The notes under the pieces: generated by a model
Told to the model about the DNA's origin: nothing
Databases searched by the model: none
The model's input: only the letters and a program-made list of their open reading frames with translations
Source: Methylotenera sp.
Lineage (GTDB): Bacteria; Pseudomonadota; Gammaproteobacteria; Burkholderiales; Methylophilaceae
Assembly: GCA_027487055.1 (NCBI GenBank)
Contig: JAIYEJ010000330.1
Span: 1-6,464, forward strand
DNA: 6,464 nucleotides
Direction of reading: 5' to 3'
Program-made: the position numbers and the translations under genes
Shown: piece after piece, positions 1-4,463 of the stretch
How positions within the stretch are numbered: the stretch's first letter is position 1
Layout of the letters: each line of letters begins with the position of its first letter

Positions 1-250
1 AAATAAACCCTAAATAAGATTTACCTGCGCCATGATCAATCAGTGTGGGATTTTCCTGCTTGCGACGAATCTCATGGAATAATGGCTCAATAAAATTTAC
101 CAAATGATAGACTTGCTTAAGCTTGCGACGACTATCTTGATTTAATTTTCCATCACGTGTCAAAATATGAAGCGCTTGTAACAAGGGGATGGATTGGTTT
201 GGTTTGATTTCTGGAAGATTGTGCATATGCGTTATTTTATATGGCTTCAT
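1..250 (-). CDS. SAM-dependent methyltransferase, N-terminal part (truncated by window edge)
   Basis: This is an open minus-strand frame with 83 complete codons and no stop before the left edge, so only the N-terminus is visible. Near the edge it carries DHGAGKSYLGF (about residues 72-82). This resembles the SAM-binding motif I of class I methyltransferases, of the Methyltransf_32 type (D-x-GAGK-x-YL). The preceding segment is helical and basic (LTRDGKLNQDSRRKLKQVYH, about residues 30-49), as expected for the region before the Rossmann fold. The substrate cannot be told from this fragment. The start at 250 is a choice: no convincing Shine-Dalgarno lies upstream of it, and a second ATG at 226 (giving MHNLPEIKP) is an equally possible start. 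The gene is transcribed away from the plus-strand block that begins at 364, and the two share a 113-bp intergenic region. The family call is by motif memory, not by a search. Confidence 0.75.
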   Translation of the reverse strand, partial: MKPYKITHMHNLPEIKPNQSIPLLQALHILTRDGKLNQDSRRKLKQVYHLVNFIEPLFHEIRRKQENPTLIDHGAGKSYLGFI

Positions 251-260
251 TCAATCGCTT
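249..260 (+). repeat. Left copy of a 12-bp inverted repeat flanking the sigma-factor block
   Basis: ATTCAATCGCTT here is the exact reverse complement of AAGCGATTGAAT at 2497-2508. This copy overlaps the presumed start codon of the methyltransferase. One such 12-bp match in a window of this size could arise by chance. Confidence 0.3.
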
Positions 261-363
261 TAAATTATTTTGAATTCTTTGTCGTCAAACTGTTAATGAG
301 TGCGTTTTGATAGGTAAGGGCAACAACTTAACCCTTCAAACCACTCAAAAAATGGAGAACAGC
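251..363. promoter_or_regulatory. Divergent intergenic region with a weak candidate sigma-70 promoter
   Basis: This 113-bp gap separates the minus-strand methyltransferase from the secreted repeat protein, so it should hold promoters for both. On the plus strand, TTGAAT (270-275) and GTTAAT (292-297) are separated by 16 bp. Each matches 4 of 6 consensus positions, which is weak support. A short inverted repeat, AAGGG (316-320) with CCCTT (332-336), lies in the would-be 5' leader. I could not identify a convincing ECF-type promoter such as a GGAAC -35 box. Confidence 0.25.
354..359 (+). promoter_or_regulatory. Shine-Dalgarno that fixes the start of the 11-mer repeat gene
   Basis: GGAGAA lies with its GGAG core ending 6 bases before the ATG at 364. 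Upstream in-frame start codons at 307 and 352 have no such site, and starting at either of them would put extra residues in front of a good signal peptide. Confidence 0.75.
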
Positions 364-816
364 ATGAAAAGAACATTGATTTTGACACACACACTATTTG
401 CACTTTTAGTTTCGGCTCAAGTAATGGCGGATGATACAAAACCTGCCGTCGATTTAGACAAACGTGGCGACCGTATTGAAGATCGTTTAGATAACCGCGG
501 TGACCGTCGTGAAGAGCGCCTAGATAACAAAGGTGACCGCATTGAAGAGCGCTTAGACAATCGCGGCGACCGCATTGAAGACCGTTTTGACAAGCGTGCT
601 GATAGAGCAGAAGCGAATGGCAATGAACAACGTGCTGAACGCCTAGAAAACAAAGGCGACAGAATTGATCAACGTTTAGATAAAAAAGGTGACCGTATTG
701 ACCAACGACTAGACAAGCGCGGAGCACGTGCGGATAATCGCCTAGATAACAAAGGTGAGCGTATAAATAATCGCCTTGATAAGCGCGCAAACAAACGCGC
801 TAAACGTATTAACTAA
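364..816 (+). CDS. Secreted protein built of tandem 11-residue charged repeats
   Basis: The gene encodes 150 residues. Residues 1-22 form a Sec signal peptide: K2/R3, a hydrophobic core at 5-18, and a likely cut after QVMA before DD. The mature part is almost wholly made of 11-residue repeats, consensus L-D-[KN]-[RK]-G-D-R-I-[ED]-x-R, starting at residues 31, 42, 53, 64, 75, 94, 105, 116, 127 and 138. The stretch from 75 to 93 is 19 residues where 22 would be expected, so the register breaks there. There is no Cys or Trp, and the mature sequence is dominated by balanced Arg/Lys and Asp/Glu. An 11-residue period (three helical turns) suggests a long helix or hendecad coiled coil, or a disordered chain resembling the 11-mer LEA stress proteins. 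That last comparison is an analogy, not demonstrated homology. The ECF sigma gene follows 57 bp downstream with no terminator visible, so co-transcription is plausible. I do not recognise a named family and assign no function. Confidence 0.85.
   Translation: MKRTLILTHTLFALLVSAQVMADDTKPAVDLDKRGDRIEDRLDNRGDRREERLDNKGDRIEERLDNRGDRIEDRFDKRADRAEANGNEQRAERLENKGDRIDQRLDKKGDRIDQRLDKRGARADNRLDNKGERINNRLDKRANKRAKRIN
454..807 (+). repeat. Tandem 33-bp coding repeats (about ten 11-residue units)
   Basis: These bases encode residues 31-148 of the secreted repeat protein. Units are 33 bp, except for one 24-bp remnant-like unit encoding residues 86-93. Synonymous codons vary freely between units (GAC/GAT, CGC/CGT/AGA, AAC/AAT), so the pattern is conserved more at protein than at DNA level. 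That points to old duplications kept by selection rather than a recent expansion. The repeats also create long open frames on the opposite strand, which I regard as shadows. Confidence 0.85.
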
Positions 817-873
817 ATATAAAATCATAGAAAACGCAATGCGAAAGATGAATCCTAAGAAAATGCAAGGTTA

Positions 874-1395
874 ATGGAGTTATTTCTAGCCGAAATTCAA
901 GGGCGTGCTTTTCGCATTGCGCACTTAGCTACAGGCAATCGCGATGACGCTTTAGATATCGTGCAAGATGCCATGATGAAACTTGTACAAAAATACAGTA
1001 CGCATGACAAAGCAAGCTGGAAGCCGCTTTTTTACAATATTTTAGAGTCACGCATACTCGATTGGCATAGGCGCCAACAAGTCAGAAACCGTTTTAGAAG
1101 CTGGTTGCATTGGGATGTCGATGAAGAAGTTGAAGATGCACTAGAACAACAACCCGCTGAAACAAATAGCATTCCTGATTTTCAGTTGCAAGATGCACAA
1201 TTTATGCAAAGCTTAGAAGCGGCACTGAAAGATTTACCGTTACGTCAGCAACAAGTTTTTTTATTAAGATTGTGGGAAGGTATGGACATCAGCCAAACTG
1301 CTGTTGCGATGCAATGCAGTGAAAGTAGCGTTAAAACACATTACGCACGCGCACTTGAAAAATTGCGTGACGCATTAAAGGATCATCAAATATGA
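874..1395 (+). CDS. ECF-type (sigma-70 family) RNA polymerase sigma factor
   Basis: The protein has 173 residues, the usual size for an ECF sigma factor with only regions 2 and 4. Region 2 is at about residues 6-75: DDALDIVQDAMMKL (24-37) matches the core-binding helix, and LFYNILESRILDWHRRQQVR (52-71) matches the -10 recognition segment. An acidic linker at 81-105 follows. Region 4 is at about 112-168, with the helix-turn-helix at 138-163 (SQTAVAMQCSESSVKTHYAR). The wording of the region 2 motif recalls the betaproteobacterial sigma factors found beside DUF3619 and DUF3106 genes. The ATG at 874 is the only start available, because an in-frame TAA lies at 856. Its Shine-Dalgarno is poor: AAGG ends only 3 bases before the ATG. 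The gene overlaps the next one by 4 bases (ATGA), which indicates translational coupling. The regulon cannot be read from the sequence. Confidence 0.93.
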   Translation: MELFLAEIQGRAFRIAHLATGNRDDALDIVQDAMMKLVQKYSTHDKASWKPLFYNILESRILDWHRRQQVRNRFRSWLHWDVDEEVEDALEQQPAETNSIPDFQLQDAQFMQSLEAALKDLPLRQQQVFLLRLWEGMDISQTAVAMQCSESSVKTHYARALEKLRDALKDHQI

Positions 1396-1781
1396 GCGAA
1401 TCTTTAGAGAACCCATCAGAAAAAGCACTAGAAGCACGCATTAAAACGAGCTTAGAGCAAAGCGCGCGCTTCTTAGATGCAGATACACAACAACGCTTAA
1501 ATGCTGCGCGCCGCAATGCACTTAACCAACCAGCTAAAGGAAAATGGTTTCAGTTTAATGGTTGGATACCCGCAACCAGCTTAGTTTTTTGCAGTGTGAT
1601 TGCCATGTTGATACTAATTCCATCGCATCAGGCACCGCATACAACGATTGAGCTTTCTGACCAAACGGCGATGTTAGAACTATTAGATAACCCAGAAGAG
1701 TTAGATGTGATTAGCGACCCTGATTTTTATATGTGGGTAGAAGAAATGAACAATGAAAACGGGGTCCATCATGCCGTTTAA
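1392..1781 (+). CDS. DUF3619-like single-pass inner-membrane protein, candidate anti-sigma factor
   Basis: The protein has 129 residues. The N-terminal part (1-50) is charged and helical, with LDADTQQRLNAARRNAL at 28-44. One strong hydrophobic segment lies at about 58-77 (WIPATSLVFCSVIAMLILIP). The tail is acidic, with LELLDNPEELDVISDPDFY at about 95-113. This layout, an R-L-x-x-A-R-x-x-A-L block before the helix and an acidic LL...D-P-D-F end after it, fits my memory of DUF3619, which sits directly behind this type of sigma factor in betaproteobacteria. A cytoplasmic N-terminus, one helix and an outer tail are the usual topology of anti-sigma factors, so that role is a fair inference. However, the zinc-binding His-x3-Cys-x2-Cys motif of ZAS anti-sigmas is absent. 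The start is coupled to the sigma factor stop by an ATGA overlap, and AAAGGA at 1377-1382 serves as ribosome binding site. Confidence 0.8.
   Translation: MSESLENPSEKALEARIKTSLEQSARFLDADTQQRLNAARRNALNQPAKGKWFQFNGWIPATSLVFCSVIAMLILIPSHQAPHTTIELSDQTAMLELLDNPEELDVISDPDFYMWVEEMNNENGVHHAV
1761..1764 (+). promoter_or_regulatory. Shine-Dalgarno-like GGGG favouring the start at 1771
   Basis: GGGG ends 6 bases before the ATG at 1771, inside the 3' end of the preceding gene. The in-frame ATG at 1753 has only A-rich sequence in front of it. The later start also gives a more typical signal peptide, so I prefer it with moderate confidence. Confidence 0.5.
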
Positions 1782-1998
1782 GTGGTGCTTACTGTTTATG
1801 ATACTTAGCCTATTTTCAACTGTACAAGCAGCAACAGATGCTTTACCGATGGATTTAATTGAGCTTTTAGGCGAGCTAGATGACGACAACCAAGATAGTT
1901 TCGATCAAGACTCACTCGACGCCGCAATGCAAGACATAAAAACACCCGCTCTACCTAATAGAGAGCAACATAAAATTGAAGTTGGAGGTCAAAAATGA
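1771..1998 (+). CDS. Small acidic secreted protein of unknown function
   Basis: From the ATG at 1771 the product has 75 residues. Residues 1-20 look like a Sec signal peptide (K4, a hydrophobic run at 6-16, and a cut after VQA before ATDA). The mature chain of about 55 residues is strongly acidic in its first half: DLIELLGELDDDNQDSFDQD at 28-47. It ends in a mildly basic tail and has no Cys after cleavage. I do not recognise a named domain. The LELLGEL-like acidic start recalls small unnamed proteins encoded between sigma/DUF3619 genes and DUF3106 genes in other proteobacteria, but this is memory only. It overlaps the preceding gene by 11 bases and the following one by 4 (ATGA), so it is embedded in a tight operon, which argues that it is a real gene despite its size. 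An alternative start at 1753 would add six residues. Confidence 0.75.
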   Translation: MPFKWCLLFMILSLFSTVQAATDALPMDLIELLGELDDDNQDSFDQDSLDAAMQDIKTPALPNREQHKIEVGGQK

Positions 1999-2498
1999 CT
2001 CACATAATTAACAATACAAACAATCTCAGTGCCAAATTTGTGATTTGGCTTGGAGTAAGCTTAATTTTAGCTTTATCTACGATGCATGCGCGTGCAGAAG
2101 GCATTCCGTGGGAGCAACTAAGTCCACAGCAACAAGAAACGCTCAGCCCAATGAAAGATCAATGGAACACGCTGCCACCACAACGCCAAGACAAATTAAG
2201 TAAAGGCGCAGAGCGTTGGGCCAGCATGTCACCAGAACAGCGTGAGCAAACTAAAGAAAAGTTAAACCGCTTTAAAAACTTAAGCCCAGAAGAAAAAGCG
2301 GCGGTAAAAGAAAGAATGCGTGAGTTTAGAAAGCTTCCACCAGAAGAGCGTAAAGCGTTGCGCCAACGCTGGAAAAATATGGATCCTGAGCAAAAAGCTA
2401 AATTTAAAGAACGCATCAAAAATATGAGCCCAGAAGAGCGAAAAGCTTTTCGCCAAAAAATGCGCGAACGTAAACTTTACAGAAACCAGCAGCAATAA
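1995..2498 (+). CDS. Secreted DUF3106-like helical repeat protein
   Basis: The protein has 167 residues. A longish N-terminus with a hydrophobic core at about 15-29 and ARA before EG at 32-36 suggests a signal peptide cleaved near residue 34. Cleavage is likely but not certain, because the n-region is long. The mature part is a ladder of repeats of the form [WF]-x-x-[LM]-[SPD]-P-[EQ]-x-[RK/Q], beginning at residues 39, 57, 75, 93, 111, 126 and 141. It becomes increasingly basic toward the C-terminus. The pattern fits DUF3106, an uncharacterised proteobacterial periplasmic family. The S-P-E-x-R motifs are loosely reminiscent of the LTxxQ motif of periplasmic chaperones such as Spy and CpxP; that link is inference. 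A strong GGAGG (1984-1988) sits 6 bases before the ATG, and the start overlaps the stop of the small acidic gene (ATGA). It is the last gene of the sigma-factor operon. Confidence 0.88.
   Translation: MTHIINNTNNLSAKFVIWLGVSLILALSTMHARAEGIPWEQLSPQQQETLSPMKDQWNTLPPQRQDKLSKGAERWASMSPEQREQTKEKLNRFKNLSPEEKAAVKERMREFRKLPPEERKALRQRWKNMDPEQKAKFKERIKNMSPEERKAFRQKMRERKLYRNQQQ
2109..2459 (+). repeat. Coding repeats of 18 then 15 residues in the DUF3106-like gene
   Basis: Four units of 18 residues start at residues 39, 57, 75 and 93. Units of 15 residues follow at 111, 126 and 141. Each unit begins with an aromatic or Ile residue and has [LM]-[SPD]-P at positions 4-6. The change from 54-bp to 45-bp units is exact, equal to the loss of about one helical turn per unit. 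The DNA of the units is diverged, so this is an old protein-level repeat. Confidence 0.8.
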
Positions 2499-2508
2499 GC
2501 GATTGAAT
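2497..2508 (+). repeat. Right copy of the 12-bp inverted repeat; also pairs with CAATCGC at 2572-2578
   Basis: AAGCGATTGAAT begins inside the stop codon of the DUF3106-like gene. Its GCGATTG part (2499-2505) is also the reverse complement of CAATCGC at 2572-2578, just ahead of the ylqF ribosome binding site. The three related sites sit at gene boundaries, but they are short and no function is evident. Confidence 0.3.
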
Positions 2509-2512
2509 AAAC

Positions 2513-2553
2513 TTGATACGAGACCTAAGCATTCAGATATTCAGTGCTAAAAT
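2513..2553 (+). promoter_or_regulatory. Candidate promoter(s) for ylqF
   Basis: Two overlapping options exist in the 92-bp gap before ylqF. One is TTGATA (2513-2518, 5 of 6 to consensus), 17 bp before GATATT (2536-2541, 4 of 6). The other is an extended -10 box, TGCTAAAAT (2545-2553), with TAAAAT matching 5 of 6 and TG one base upstream. The second would give a leader of roughly 30 bases before the TTG start. Neither is proven. There is no good terminator for the preceding operon in this gap. Confidence 0.45.
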
Positions 2554-2578
2554 GCAGGCTACTTAGCTTTGCAATCGC

Positions 2579-2584
2579 AAGAGG
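2579..2584 (+). promoter_or_regulatory. Shine-Dalgarno that supports the TTG start of ylqF
   Basis: AAGAGG ends 6 bases before TTG at 2591. No ATG near this point gives the conserved N-terminus, and translation from the TTG yields MAIQWYPGHM, which matches the family's usual beginning. Confidence 0.75.
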
Positions 2585-2590
2585 TTTATT

Positions 2591-3481
2591 TTGGCAATTC
2601 AGTGGTACCCAGGTCACATGACCCAAGCCCGCAAAAAAGCGGAAGAGACCATGGAATTTACCGATATGGTGATTGAGGTCTTGGATGCGCGAGTGCCTGA
2701 AGCCAGCCACAACCCAGTGATTAATGAAATGAGGCAATTTAGACAGCGGCCAAATTTAAAAATTTTAAATAAAGCCGATTTGGCCGATCCCAAAGTGACA
2801 GAATCATGGCTTAATTACTTTAACAATCAACCCAATACCAAAGCAGTTGCGCTTTCTTGCAAAAAAGCTGGCGATGCCAAAAAAATACCAGCCATTTGTC
2901 GTAAGCTAGTTCCGCACCGTGGCACTCATTTAAAACCCCTACGGGCCTTGATTATGGGGATTCCAAACGTAGGCAAATCAACCCTCATGAATGCCCTACT
3001 CAACCGCCGCGTAGCGAAAGTGGGTGACGAGCCTGCGGTTACTAAAAGCCAACAGCGTTTTGATTTGGATGCCACATTTAGCATTACCGATACGCCAGGC
3101 ATGATGTGGCCAAAAATTGAGTTTGAATCTGACGGCTACATGCTTGCCGCTAGCCACGCAATCGGCAGAAATGCTGTCATTGACGAAGATATTGCCATTT
3201 TTTTAGCGAATAACTTACTTAACAATTATCCAGAACTCATTAACGCGCGGTATAAATTAGATGTCATGAAAATCGATGTTTCGGCGATTGATGGGGTAGA
3301 TTTACTTGAAGCAATCGCGAAAAGGCGAAGCTATAAACGGCATGATGGATTCTTGGATATTGAAAAAACCGCCATGGCTTTTTTAACAGATTATCGAACT
3401 GGTGCGATTGGACGTGTAAGCTTAGAAACGCCAGAAACTCGCACTAAAATGAAAATCAGCAAATCAACGATAGTTGACTAA
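2591..3481 (+). CDS. ylqF: Ribosome biogenesis GTPase YlqF (RbgA-like), circularly permuted
   Basis: The protein has 296 residues, a normal length for the family. It is a circularly permuted GTPase with the motif order G4-G5-G1-G3: NKAD at 60-63 (G4), SCKKAG at 89-94 (G5), GIPNVGKST at 123-131 (P loop, G1), T151 as likely G2, and DTPG at 167-170 (G3). The family signatures IQWYPGHM (3-10) and DARVPEASHNP (32-42) are present, as is a C-terminal helical domain ending in GAIGRVSLETPE (271-282). In Bacillus, RbgA is a ribosome-stimulated GTPase needed for late assembly of the 50S subunit. The same role in this organism is by family. The start is TTG, supported by AAGAGG 6 bases upstream and by the conserved N-terminus. 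The 3' end overlaps the stop of the opposing cyclase gene by 4 bases. Confidence 0.95.
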   Translation: MAIQWYPGHMTQARKKAEETMEFTDMVIEVLDARVPEASHNPVINEMRQFRQRPNLKILNKADLADPKVTESWLNYFNNQPNTKAVALSCKKAGDAKKIPAICRKLVPHRGTHLKPLRALIMGIPNVGKSTLMNALLNRRVAKVGDEPAVTKSQQRFDLDATFSITDTPGMMWPKIEFESDGYMLAASHAIGRNAVIDEDIAIFLANNLLNNYPELINARYKLDVMKIDVSAIDGVDLLEAIAKRRSYKRHDGFLDIEKTAMAFLTDYRTGAIGRVSLETPETRTKMKISKSTIVD

Positions 3482-4380
3482 TTGCAGTGCTTCATCGATT
3501 TCTGAGCGGGACTGCAGTTTGGTTCTTTTGCGCCCTTATTCATGCTCTGTTTCATTTTGTCCCAGCTTAATTTTACTTGATTTTTTTTATTAGGGTTTAA
3601 TGATGAAGAGTCCGCATCTTCTGTAACAGATTGTTCGGTAGATTGAGATGTTTTTTGCTCTAAAGGTACTTTTGACTCAAACGTATTAATTGGTTGTACT
3701 TTTTGTTGTTGAGTGTTGTTAGTCTGCCACAACAATACTATACTTAAAAAAACAGTAAGCGATGCAAATACCCATTTTTGAATCGACTCTAAACGGCTTT
3801 TTGAGTCAGCCTTTATAACAACTGGTCCTTTATCACCAACCATTAAACGCACTGAATAAATCTCGTGCTCTCGCATATGTTTATCATTCTTAACTCCGCT
3901 ATAATCAAACATTTGAGAAATTTCATGTGTTAGTCTAGATACTACCTCATAATAAGAACGTGAAACTAAAATTTGATTGGGATTTGCAAAACTCATAATT
4001 CGCTGCGCCACATTAATTCCATCACCAATAATATTGGGCTGTCCATTAATATCACTTACATGGCGCACAGGACCAAGATTAATACCTAAACGCACATAAA
4101 GTGGCATGGCGCTATGGATATTACTTTTTAGAATCTCATCTCGAATAGTCATGCAACTAAACAATGCCTCCTCCGGTGAACCTTTATAAGCAATTGCTGC
4201 GCCATCACCTGTGTCTAAAACAATCCTGTCATCCTGCGCTACATCCTTTAGACCTAAATTTATCAAATTATTAAATTGTTTTTTGATTTCAATCTGCTCG
4301 GAATCGGTTTTTTTTGAATAGTCAACAATATCCAAAAACGAAATGCTACAAATAGAAGTTTTATTAACTCTATCGTTCAT
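3478..4380 (-). CDS. Class III adenylate/guanylate cyclase-domain protein with C-terminal membrane anchor and outer tail
   Basis: The protein has 300 residues. Residues about 8-180 form a class III nucleotidyl cyclase domain. The first metal-binding Asp is D17 in SFLDIVDYS, the second is D59 in LDTGDG, and the transition-state pair is N123 and R127 in GDGINVAQR. By alignment to Rv1625c-type enzymes, the substrate-selecting Lys and Asp positions fall on L55 and N116, so neither ATP nor GTP use can be predicted. A single hydrophobic helix lies at about 203-218, placing the enzyme in the cytoplasm and an 80-residue tail outside. The tail starts Gln/Ser/Thr-rich (220-262) and ends in a conserved-looking block with Trp273 and two Cys (289 and 299). 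This order is unusual, since most membrane cyclases carry sensor parts before the catalytic domain. The Shine-Dalgarno is weak. The diguanylate cyclase gene lies 83 bp upstream on the same strand. Confidence 0.9.
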   Translation of the reverse strand: MNDRVNKTSICSISFLDIVDYSKKTDSEQIEIKKQFNNLINLGLKDVAQDDRIVLDTGDGAAIAYKGSPEEALFSCMTIRDEILKSNIHSAMPLYVRLGINLGPVRHVSDINGQPNIIGDGINVAQRIMSFANPNQILVSRSYYEVVSRLTHEISQMFDYSGVKNDKHMREHEIYSVRLMVGDKGPVVIKADSKSRLESIQKWVFASLTVFLSIVLLWQTNNTQQQKVQPINTFESKVPLEQKTSQSTEQSVTEDADSSSLNPNKKNQVKLSWDKMKQSMNKGAKEPNCSPAQKSMKHCN

Positions 4381-4415
4381 GATCTGTTTTAACTCAATCT
4401 TTCCAATAGGTTATA

Positions 4416-4427
4416 AAGTATATACTT
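4416..4427. promoter_or_regulatory. Perfect 12-bp palindrome upstream of the cyclase gene
   Basis: AAGTATATACTT is a perfect palindrome, 36 bases from the cyclase start codon. Read on the minus strand it contains TATACT and runs into TATAAC, both -10-like. A further inverted pair, GTTAT (4410-4414) and ATAAC (4435-4439), surrounds it asymmetrically. It could be an operator over a promoter for the cyclase. AT-rich palindromes of this length also occur by chance. Confidence 0.3.
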
Positions 4428-4463
4428 CAAATGAATAACAATCGTTTAGGTAATTAAAATAAT

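Noticed and set aside
316..336. Inverted repeat AAGGG/CCCTT upstream of the repeat gene as an operator or attenuator
   Set aside because: The stem is 5 bp with an 11-base loop and cannot be told from chance.
307..363. N-terminal extension of the repeat protein from the ATG at 307
   Set aside because: Starting there would bury the signal peptide behind about 19 residues. The GGAG site points to the ATG at 364.
293..790. Long minus-strand open frames opposite the 11-mer repeat gene (293-790 and 417-653), one giving a repetitive Ser/Arg-rich protein
   Set aside because: They are products of the 33-bp coding repeat read on the other strand. They lack a good ribosome binding site, while the plus frame has a Shine-Dalgarno, a signal peptide and a coherent repeat.
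454..807. Repeated RGD tripeptides in the secreted protein as integrin-binding motifs
   Set aside because: They are part of the wider [RK]-G-D-R repeat in which several units have KGD. No sign of a eukaryotic host interaction exists in this window.
454..807. CRISPR-like array from regularly spaced similar 33-bp units
   Set aside because: The units are contiguous, diverged and coding, with no distinct spacers and no cas genes.
2159..2495. Minus-strand open frames within the DUF3106-like gene
   Set aside because: They are shadows of a Lys/Glu/Arg-rich repetitive coding region with no start signals or recognisable domains.
2546..2570. Hairpin GCTAA/TTAGC followed by TTT as a terminator for the sigma-factor operon
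   Set aside because: The stem is only 5 bp with a 12-base loop, the T run is 3 bases, and it overlaps the candidate extended -10 box of ylqF.
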